Below the pieces are notes generated by a model that saw only the letters and a program-made list of their open reading frames with translations, was not told the DNA's origin and ran no database searches. The position numbers and the translations under genes are program-made. DNA of 64,000 nt from Leishmania mexicana MHOM/GT/2001/U1103 (lineage: Eukaryota > Euglenozoa > Kinetoplastea > Trypanosomatida > Trypanosomatidae). The stretch is from NCBI RefSeq assembly GCF_000234665.1, contig NC_018336.1:1281069-1345068 (forward strand), written 5' to 3'. How positions within the stretch are numbered: position 1 is the first letter of the stretch; each line of letters starts with the position of its first letter. Positions 22,449-31,337 of this stretch are shown piece after piece.

Positions 22449-25400
22449 ATGCATCAACAGCAGCAGACTGCGGCATACGGTGGCGATGGCGCAACAAAAC
22501 TGAACGGGCCGGGCGTGAGTGCTGGCTGGGGTGCCGGCCCCATAAACAGCAGTTTTGGCGGTGGTGCCTACTGCAGAGGCTACGGTGCTGGCGGTTACAG
22601 TGGCGCCGCTGCCTTTGACTGTGAGAGAATGCACGACGCTGGACATAACAGCATGTACGGCACGGACAGCATGCACGCACAGCCCGATGCAAGGGGTATG
22701 ATGGGTGACATGAATGGGGAGATCATTGTCACAAAGCTTTTTTCCAGTCGGCGAGATCTCGACCACCTCGCTTCTGCGCAGGATTTTTCACGTCGGTTCG
22801 ACTCGAACTGGGGAAGCTACCGCTTCGCCGGCGCGGACGGCTATGGCGGTTCCCTGTATGGCGCGAACAGCGCGGCCGGCGGCTCCCTAATGAACCTCAG
22901 TGGGAAACCCGGTACGTCATCCATGATGAACGGAGGAACAGGGGCCGCTGGCATAGGTCCAGATGGAAACGACGGCCGCACCGCACACGAGAAGATGCCG
23001 GCATCTGGGGATAAGGAAGCAGTAACTAGGGAGGCTGCGGACGAGCGCATCGACGCCTCTCGTAACGTCCGGCGAAGTGGTGTGGCGGACACGGACGCGT
23101 CCAAGCCGCCTGGCAAGTCGACACCGAGCACGATGAAGCCCAGCAGCGCAGCGGACCAAGGTGGCAAGGCGCACGACGCGCCGATTCAGTCTTCAACCGA
23201 AGCAAGCGACACGACCAGCAGGAGCAAGGACGTGTCCGGTGGTGCGCCTGACAAGAGGCCAACGACCAGCACGCAGCAGGCAGCCGAACCGAAGCCGACG
23301 CAGGCGGGCGCCACTGATTGCTGCATGGCAGCTCTTCAGACGGCCAAGGGGCGTGCAGGCAAGGGGGCGAGGACCATGAATGCGCAGGAAACGAGACCCC
23401 TCGCGACTGAGCCGATCGATGACATTCCGCTTCTGGCCGACGACGTCCGACCGAAGCCGAAGTCGACCGCCCTGAAGGAACCGGCGCCGTCTGTGGTGCC
23501 GTTGGAGCTGCCCGTTAAGGGAGAGCCGCAGCTGACGACGGCGAAGATGCCCGCGTCGAAGCCGTCGGAGCCGCCAAACGAGGCGACAGAAGCTGCCCAC
23601 ACCGTAGACAGTAGCTCAACTATCAACGGCGAGGGCCGCCCCGCTCGCCCACGCAGCCGCCAGGCAGCACGCTCCGTCAGTCGCCTCACCTCGATGAGCG
23701 TTGTTGAGTTCCCAGTGGCGGAGGAGGTGAATGATGAGATGGTTGACGGCGGCCTCCACGACCCGGAGAAGGAGGCGGCTCTCCGCGCCGAGCAGCGCCG
23801 CGAGCGCGAGGACGCTGCCCGTGCGGCGCGCGATGAGCGCCAGCGTCAGCAGCAACTGATTGAGGAGGCGCAGAAGCAGCGCGAAGAGGAGGCGCAGAAG
23901 CGGCGACAGAAGAAAGAGGATGAGGCGCGCCAGCGGAAGGAGATGCTGACGAAGATGGACGAGGAGCGCAAGCGCGAGCGGGATGCTGCCTTTGCTGCGC
24001 GCGAGCGCCAGCGCGAGGAGGAGAAGCGCCGCTTCGAGGATATGAAGCAGCTCGAGGAAGCGAAAGAGGCCGCGCGTGCCGCCGCCCTGATAGCGGAGCG
24101 GCAACGCAAGCTCGAAGCGGAGAAGACGGAGGCAGAGGAGAAGACGGCCCGCAGCGCCTCGCGTCAACGGAGCCGACGTCCTACCAGTCGACCTATCTCC
24201 CGCCTGCGCGGCGCGATCCCGGAGCAGCCTCCGGATGTGACGGCTGGGCAGATAAAAGACACGCTAGCAGACGAGGCCTTGGGGAAGTCAACGCACTCCG
24301 ACAACGAGGGCCACCACTCCCACGTCGCACAGGCACCGCGTGCGGCACAAGCCGATGGCAAGGCCGAGCCTGTGGCGGAGGGGCGGTACACATCTAAGTC
24401 GCCGGCAGATGTGAGGTGTGCGTCATCGACCCCGGCCGAGGTGCGGGAAGAACGTGCCACTCGATCACAGCGTTCACAGTCGCCCCTGCTGCAGCAGAGG
24501 CAGCCAGCCTCGGCAGGAGTGATGAGTGAGCCGCCGAGCAACAGCACCGCGCCTGCGCCGCCGAGCTCGAACCGGACGCCGCAGTCGCAGGCGTCCAAAA
24601 ACTCGGGCCGCTCTCAGCCGAAGGAGGACAAATCTGCGTCCGCCGTGGGCAAGAGCAGCGCCTCTCGCCCCCCAAACATGGTCAAGACACTGGTGCTTGT
24701 GGAGGAGTTGCGCGACAGCAACCACGCCTTGACGATGACGGACAACTCCATCAGCTACAATGGGCAGACTATCGAGGTGACTGAAGTGAAGACACGTCTG
24801 GAGGACAACTTTAACTACCACTCCAGCGTCGTCCACGACGTCTCCGAGGCAGTGTGCAGCGGTTACAATGCTGCGGTGCTTGCTGTGGACGCTCCGAACA
24901 CCGCCGGCCGCTTTGACTCGCCCGTCTGGTCTATCCTCAACCGCATTGTTCGCACGTTGCTGCACGAGAATAGCAACAAGGCCGGCCAGCTGCGCTCCGA
25001 CTTTCAGCTGACGTGCGCCATCGGGTACCTCTACAAAGACAAGGTGAAGGACCTGCTGACGAGCGCTGAGCTGGAGGCGCCGTTCACGAAGATCGGCGTG
25101 AACCCGTCGCCGATCTACGGTCCGCGCTTGACAAACCTCACCTATGACGCCGTCACGGAACCTACCGTGTTCGAGGACGTGCTCACCACCACGCTCTCGC
25201 GCGCCTCTGAGGATGCGGCAATACAGAGTCTGACGGAGGGTGTCATGGCTGCGTTTGTGCTCATCATGCAGACCCGCGAGACGGACGACAAGCCGGACAT
25301 CTATCTGTCGTCTCTCGTGGTGGCCACGGCCGGTGACGACACTTTCCCATACCAGTCAGCGATCTCACACACCCGCAACGAGTACGCGACGGTGTTCCAC

Positions 25401-25754
25401 CTGGTCCTCGGTGGTCCAAGCTGCACCTGCTTCATGCTGAACATTGCCGACGACGACAACATCCGCAAGGCAGGTGAGACAGAGGAGTCGATGCAGCAGA
25501 GGATTGAGCGTGTGCTAGGGCTGCTGCAGAAAATGTCTGCACTGCCAAACTACGACTTGCGCAGCGGTTCTGTGAAGCGCTTCATCAAGTACGTTGAGCT
25601 GTCCCATACAAACGCGCAGGCACGACTGGATAAGGAAGAGGATGATGTGCAGCGCCGCAAGGTAGAGCGCTATCTCCGTGAACAGGAGCGACTCCTGCAG
25701 GACGCCTACCGCCTGCTGCAGGAGTGGAACATCAACTGCGGCGAGGGGCTCTAA
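22449..25754 (+). CDS. kinesin-like pseudomotor protein with long central coiled coil
   Basis: 1101 residues from ATG 22449 (MHQQQQTAAYGG) to TAA 25752-25754. Residues 1-170 are Gly/Met/Ser-rich with LMNLSG at residue 147. A Lys/Thr/Ala-rich linker leads to a charged coiled coil at about 438-567 (Glu/Arg/Lys/Ala/Gln heptads). An RS-rich linker precedes a C-terminal kinesin-like head from about residue 744. Head motifs: SGYNAAVLAVDAPNTAGR at 804-821 in place of GYNxTxFAYGQTGSGKT; KVKDLL at 865-870; VVATAGDD at the LVDLAGSE place; VLGGPSCTCFMLNIAD from 986 at the LGGNSKTLMIANIS place; then SGSVKRFIKYVELS like the neck-proximal helix. The Walker A Lys and the switch residues are absent. A C-terminal head after a coiled coil is the layout of kinesin-14 proteins. 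A non-motile scaffold is the likely role, by inference. Confidence 0.78.
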   Translation: MHQQQQTAAYGGDGATKLNGPGVSAGWGAGPINSSFGGGAYCRGYGAGGYSGAAAFDCERMHDAGHNSMYGTDSMHAQPDARGMMGDMNGEIIVTKLFSSRRDLDHLASAQDFSRRFDSNWGSYRFAGADGYGGSLYGANSAAGGSLMNLSGKPGTSSMMNGGTGAAGIGPDGNDGRTAHEKMPASGDKEAVTREAADERIDASRNVRRSGVADTDASKPPGKSTPSTMKPSSAADQGGKAHDAPIQSSTEASDTTSRSKDVSGGAPDKRPTTSTQQAAEPKPTQAGATDCCMAALQTAKGRAGKGARTMNAQETRPLATEPIDDIPLLADDVRPKPKSTALKEPAPSVVPLELPVKGEPQLTTAKMPASKPSEPPNEATEAAHTVDSSSTINGEGRPARPRSRQAARSVSRLTSMSVVEFPVAEEVNDEMVDGGLHDPEKEAALRAEQRREREDAARAARDERQRQQQLIEEAQKQREEEAQKRRQKKEDEARQRKEMLTKMDEERKRERDAAFAARERQREEEKRRFEDMKQLEEAKEAARAAALIAERQRKLEAEKTEAEEKTARSASRQRSRRPTSRPISRLRGAIPEQPPDVTAGQIKDTLADEALGKSTHSDNEGHHSHVAQAPRAAQADGKAEPVAEGRYTSKSPADVRCASSTPAEVREERATRSQRSQSPLLQQRQPASAGVMSEPPSNSTAPAPPSSNRTPQSQASKNSGRSQPKEDKSASAVGKSSASRPPNMVKTLVLVEELRDSNHALTMTDNSISYNGQTIEVTEVKTRLEDNFNYHSSVVHDVSEAVCSGYNAAVLAVDAPNTAGRFDSPVWSILNRIVRTLLHENSNKAGQLRSDFQLTCAIGYLYKDKVKDLLTSAELEAPFTKIGVNPSPIYGPRLTNLTYDAVTEPTVFEDVLTTTLSRASEDAAIQSLTEGVMAAFVLIMQTRETDDKPDIYLSSLVVATAGDDTFPYQSAISHTRNEYATVFHLVLGGPSCTCFMLNIADDDNIRKAGETEESMQQRIERVLGLLQKMSALPNYDLRSGSVKRFIKYVELSHTNAQARLDKEEDDVQRRKVERYLREQERLLQDAYRLLQEWNINCGEGL

Positions 25755-28446
25755 TCGAGATTACACCGCCGGCAGACGTGAGGGTGCGCCACACTTCGCT
25801 ACCGCTGCGGTTCATTTCGACAGCCATCTCTCCCTCTCTGTATGTGTGCGTGTGTCGTCGTCTTGATGATTCCCCCGGTTGCTTCTGGACTCTCATTTTC
25901 CATATATATATATATGTGTGTATGCATGTGTGTGTGTGTACGGGTAAATGCATTCGCGAGTGGTCAGCTGCCTGTTTGCCGCGCGTCTGCGTACACCACC
26001 GCTTCCCCCAGTCCCCAGTCGCCTCCCCTCGCCTTCTCCCATCACCCCTGTGTCGAGCTCTTCCTCGCGGTACTGTGGGGGTTTCCCATTTTGGTTCTCA
26101 AGCTTTTGTTTGTATTTTTTTCTCCGTGTTTGCCATGCTGTCGTGGGCCTACATGTGTCTGTATGTACGGTTTACATTATCCTTTCCGTGCTCCTCAGGA
26201 TGTAGCTCTCTCCGACAGTGCCACGGGCGTCCTCCCACCTCGCTGCACAAGCCGTACTTGTTTACTGGCGACACGGGACCGCTTCCCTCTCTCTGCCGCT
26301 CCCCCACCCCCTCCATCATAGTTTCTGCTTCTTCTCGCTTCATTGCTGCCTTTGTTGTTATTGTGTGTGCTGATTTCGCTGATGCATCTCCCATTCTCTT
26401 CGCGTACGCTGTGTGTATGTCCGCATGTATGTGTAAATAGGAGGAGCGGCTCCCCTCTCACTCATGTGCCTATTCTCTCTTCCCTTTTTCTTTTCTGTGC
26501 TTGTTTGCAGCGTCGTACCGCACAACCGTCATCTCTAACCCCAAAACCCTCTGTCTTGCGCGCAATGGCCACCGTCGGCGGCTCCCATTCAGTGCTTTTC
26601 GTAGCGTGTGCATGGATGCACGTATGGGAGTTGAGGAGGCGGATTGTGGGCGTCTCGAGACGCGGACGAGCATGAAGGACGTTCTTGTGTGTGTGTGTGC
26701 GGTGACTGTTTCTCCTGCTAGCCTTAACCTGTGGTTCCGTCGATGTATTTGTCTGCTTTTTTTTGATTATTGGTCGGATGCATGGCCACGTGCGTGTCTT
26801 CGTAGGCGCACCATCTCTTGTCTCGAGGCGGACGGGCGCCTCCCCGCTCGGGCACTTCTTTACTCACACGCGGGCACACATGTTTGAACGCGCACGCACA
26901 TCATTGTTCATTTCCTATCCGTTCTTTTGGTTGTTCCGTTGTACAGGATTTTTTTTTTTTCGTGCTCTCCGCATCCCCCACTTGCCGTTTTGTTGTTCGC
27001 CATTTTTTTCTTCCCGGCTTTTTTTTTCCGATGTCTGCTTTTCGCCTCCTTTGCTGAGCTCATGCATATGCCTTGTGCGTGTGTATGTGTTTACGTGTCT
27101 ATGTGGCGAGGGGGCTGTCAACGGGGCTAACCCTCGTGGGCGTTTTCTCTCGGCTCTCTTGCTTCCGATTTGGGCTCTTGTGCTTGCCGTGATGAACCAC
27201 GTTGTCAGCCGTCGATGTACTCTGCCTTCGCTGCTGTGTTTGGTTACATGACGTGACAGGTGGAAAATAAGGACAGCCGACTAAAAGATGTCGCTGTTCG
27301 TGTGCTGCGAGCCCCTCGTTTTTCTTTTCGTTTGTGCACGCGTCTTTTTCTACTCGCCTTGCTCTTCCACTTTTCGCCCTCCTGAAACGGCCTCTCCCCC
27401 GACTCTTTCATTCCGTGTTACTCATGCCCCCCCCCACTCCGTCCCTCCCTCCTCCCCCCGCCGACCCTCGTGTGATCATCTTTTACGTTCTCCTTCCTTT
27501 TATTTTTTTGTATTGTTGTCTTCGCCGACTCGCGGTTGCTCATCTCTTGGCGACTTACATTTTTTTTCGTCTCTGTTTACGGCTCACCGTCACCTTCTCT
27601 CTTATCTATCCCTACATCTTCTGTCAACCTTCTTTTAGAGCCATCCAGGGTCGACACAGCGCTCAACCCACATACACGCCCTTCCACGCACACTCCAGGG
27701 AACAGGCGAACATGCGAACACAGGTAATCAGCTCTCCCCCCACACACGCTGAGAGACGCATCGGCATCAAAAACTACTCCATGAGCAATTTTTTTTTGCG
27801 TGGGGGGGTTCGAGTTGTCAAACTTTGTTCCTGTTTCTTTTGTGGTTACCATTGGCAGTTCCGCCGTCTCCTCTCTCTCTTGTTTGTTTAATACGTGTGT
27901 GCTTGTGATGCCCCTGATGTTCGCGTAACGCGTGCTTGGCCCTCCCTGCCTGCATGTCCGACTACGTGGGAGCTGGATGTGGTGTGGCCGTAATGTTTGC
28001 TTTCGACGTTCTTGCTTTCCTTTGAATGTTTTTTTTGACGTTTTCTCCTGTCGTGTTTCGTCTCTGTCTGCGTGTATGCGCGGTGTGTGCGATGTTTCTT
28101 GTGTGTGTGCATGCGTGCGGCTGTTATCCTAGTTTCGTGTGGCGGCGTGCTCACATGTCCTATGGCGGATCTCTCTTATTTGTGGCTGCGGCTTCTCCCC
28201 TCGTCCTTTCTTCTGCTCTTTTATTTTTCCTCTTGTTTTTTTTTTGGCCAACCGAAGTGGTGGCGCTGACATTAGTTTTTCCTTTTGTGCTTCAGTGTTC
28301 ATCGTCTCTCTCTCTATGCGCCTGTATGTGTCTGTGTATGTGCGTGCGTATGGCTGACTTCTGTTTTTGTTGACCGTGACGAACATCACATGTGCGTACT
28401 AATCAGTGACCTCCGCGACTCACAGACGAAAGGGAAGGGCCGCTTT
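25755..28446. other. spacer / 3'UTR, no gene seen
   Basis: Holds a TA tract at about 25901-25914, about 147 nt after the stop, plus C/T and T runs (26949-26960, 27015-27028). No coding signal was seen. Confidence 0.5.
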
Positions 28447-29030
28447 TTTTCCCTCTTTGCAGCGTGTGTCCATTCTCTGCCATACACTATGACCTCGACT
28501 GCACTCTCTCCTCCCTCCCCCCGGCCTGCCACAGGCCCCATCAGTGTGGTGAAAAGTATGCCGTAGACATACGCGCTAGAGCAATACCAGATCAGTGAGC
28601 TCAGCAGAGCCTCTGCCTCGAACTCTACCCACCCATCCCCGCTTTGCAGATCGCCTCACAGCCGCTCCCGCCATGCTAGTTTACACGCGGTGCATCTCCC
28701 TCGGGGTGGCACTCAGGCTCCCCACCACCAGCAGGCCCGAGTGAGACCCGCTCGAGTGATACTGGCACGCTGCCTAATCGCATGGATGGCACAGACGCGT
28801 CCACTGTCGAGGGGTCGCCCCGATGCCACACCATCCAGAACCTGACCGCCGACATCAGTAGCGATGCATCGTTCTGAGCCCTCCCCCTTCGTCATAGGGT
28901 ACTTGCCTCGGTCACCACCAGAAGTGTTTCGGCCTTGGCAGGGGATAGGAGGGCTGCTCGGCCTCCGCCCACAGTGCTGCGTACGGGCCCCCCGAGATAC
29001 CACGCGCTGAGGTGTCCCTCGTCATGAGGG
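28447..29030 (-). repeat. SIDER-like retroposon, minus orientation
   Basis: The reverse complement matches 54775-55361 almost base for base over about 585 bp; only a handful of differences were noticed by eye. Read on the minus strand it begins ccctcatgacgagggacacc and ends aaagagggaaaaaaa, an A-rich end expected of a retroposon. Length and 3'UTR-type location match Leishmania SIDERs. It lies antisense to the transcription direction of the surrounding genes. Confidence 0.65.
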
Positions 29031-31241
29031 AAAAGGCACAGGCTCCGTAAATAAAAGAGGTAATCAGCAGACAAGCACAGGATCATGCGAAGGTTCGAGT
29101 GTTTTTTCCCATCAACACGTGGTATTGTGTTTTGCTTTGCTTTTTTCCATCTCCCTGTATTATATTGCGTCTCGGCGTGCGTGTGTGTGTGTGTGCTGTT
29201 GTGTGCGCTCCTTTTCTTTTGTATTGTTCGTGAATTATGGCTTTCTTTCTTTCCCTATGTAGTTCGCCGGTGTTCTAGCCATCTCCCTCTCTCCCTCCCT
29301 GTCCGCCCCCTCCTGTCTCCAATGGGCATGAGCTCGTGTTATTTTGGTGTGGTGGTGGTGGTGCTTCTGCAGTCATGCGAAACAAGCGAAGAGAAGTGAC
29401 ACACACACAAACACGCACACGCACATGTACGCAAGCAGAGGAAGAGGCCGGTGTGCTCCGCGTATTGGGTGGCACCGGGCTTTCGTTTTCTTTCGTGTGT
29501 GTGTGTGTGCGTGTGTGTTTCTGCGCACCCCGTGACGGATACGCGCTGTGTGATGGCCGAGAATGCCCTGAATGAGAGTGCGGTGCCGCTTCTCGGCGGC
29601 AGCAGCTGTCGTGTACACAAGCGTGAGCTGAGAGGATCGATGCGGCCTTCGTTGGCGCGGTGTTCAACGTCATTCACCAGTGCGGGAATGTACATGAACA
29701 GGGACTGACGTGGGGAGTGCGGAGAAAACTAGGTTTTCACTGACTTTCCTTGGTTCAGCTATTTTAGCGATCATGCGTCAACATACGCACCCGCATCCTC
29801 GCGCTATGTGTTGGCTACACTGACGCTCCATACCTTACACCTCTCCTAATTTCTCTCTCACTCTGGCGCCCGCCTCGCGCTCTTCTTGTACTCACGCATC
29901 TTTGGGCCCTTTCACTCACTAGCGCGCTCTTGCTCGTAGCATTGCAACCCACATGCGAGTTTTGCGAACACCAACGGTCGCAGAGCACTATCAAAGAAAA
30001 ACGCAAAGAAAGGGACGAATACGTTCGCAAGGGCAACTGTGTGCAACGCAGGTATCACAGATACCCCCCCCTCCCTGCAGTCACCACCTCCCATTGAGCC
30101 AACCGTGTCGTAGATACCGTATTTCGGTGCGCAAGATCGAAATAAGGGCAGTGAAATAGAACGACGCACACAAAAACTCTGCACCGCACAGGGGAGAACT
30201 TGAAGCCGCTGAGGGGTGTCTCACGCAAAGACGCGCGCCAACAAACGCATTTCCCTGTCGTTTGGCCTTCTCCCCCTGCACTGCCGTTTCCTTGGCCCGG
30301 TTCTTTCTTTTCCCCCGTCCAACCCCTTTTTCGGCTTCGCTTCACGGTGCTGTGCTACCTGTAACTCTCGTGTGCATTTTCATTGTTTCCGCTCTCTCCG
30401 TTCTCTCCGAAACAAGAGAGCCAACACGCGTAGAACGTGGTGGGCGCTAGCACGTGCGTCACTGACGCAACGTGGTAGCCAGTGCTTTTCAATTGCTGCT
30501 GTCGAAGGAAGCGGACGTACTACTGACAGGGGGACCTCACCCACCCATCTAGGTGGATTCCCCACAAACCTCGCATCTACCCGCCCTGGGCTCTTCCTCG
30601 CTCTGCATACACTGGTGCGACGCACCTCGAGCATGCTCCTGTATTCACCATCTCTGCACGGAACGTTTGTGCGCAAGGCGGCCGCCTCGGGAACTTTGGG
30701 TATTACTTTCGGACAGCGTAAAGCATTGGTGCCTCTCCACTGTTGTACTTTTGTGTTTTTTGTTGTTGTTGTTCGGCTGTGTTACCACGCAGTGGTCCTC
30801 ACAGACCCCCTCCCCTTCACTCTCTTTTTTTGTTGTTTCCTCATTTTTTCTTTGTTCACGTCATCTCCTCCTCTCTCTCCATCACCTTCTTCCTCATTCT
30901 GCACGTTGTCTTCACCCCCTCCCTCCCCATTCATACGTTGACGTGACCGTCTGTATCTGTCAGTGTGTCTTTGGTGTCATGCGCTTTGGCTTGTTTTCTC
31001 CCCTTCCGCCGGCAGCCCTCTTCACTCCTTTTTGTCTGCGTTGTGCGTGCGTGTGTTTCTTGTCTTTAGTCTCCCGTTCTCGCCTACAGCTCTAGCGCAT
31101 ACGTACAGAGGTGCACGTACACCTATATATATATATGGTCTTTTTGTATCCATCTTTTGCCCGAGGCTTTCTCTGTGCCGATTGACCCATCCCCGCCCCC
31201 TCCGCTGCCCTACAGCGGACTTTGGCGCCAACTCATCCCAT
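29031..31241. other. spacer with one mixed-composition island
   Basis: GT/CA tracts near 29180-29196 and 29400-29425 and a TA tract at about 31122-31134. The segment about 30440-30730 is less pyrimidine-rich than its surroundings but gives no recognisable protein. It may be an older repeat. Confidence 0.45.
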
Positions 31242-31265
31242 CCCTTTCTCTGTCTGCGCGTTCAG
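31242..31265 (+). promoter_or_regulatory. candidate spliced-leader acceptor for the 31338 gene
   Basis: A pyrimidine-rich run with AG at 31264-31265, 72 nt upstream of ATG 31338. A second strong T-rich tract (about 31280-31332) lies between this AG and the ATG, so a later acceptor is possible. Confidence 0.28.
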
Positions 31266-31337
31266 GTCGTCGAGTGTTATTCCTTCTTTGGTTTCTTCTG
31301 TTGGGTGTTTTTTTTTTTGGTCTCTTCTTCCCTGCAT

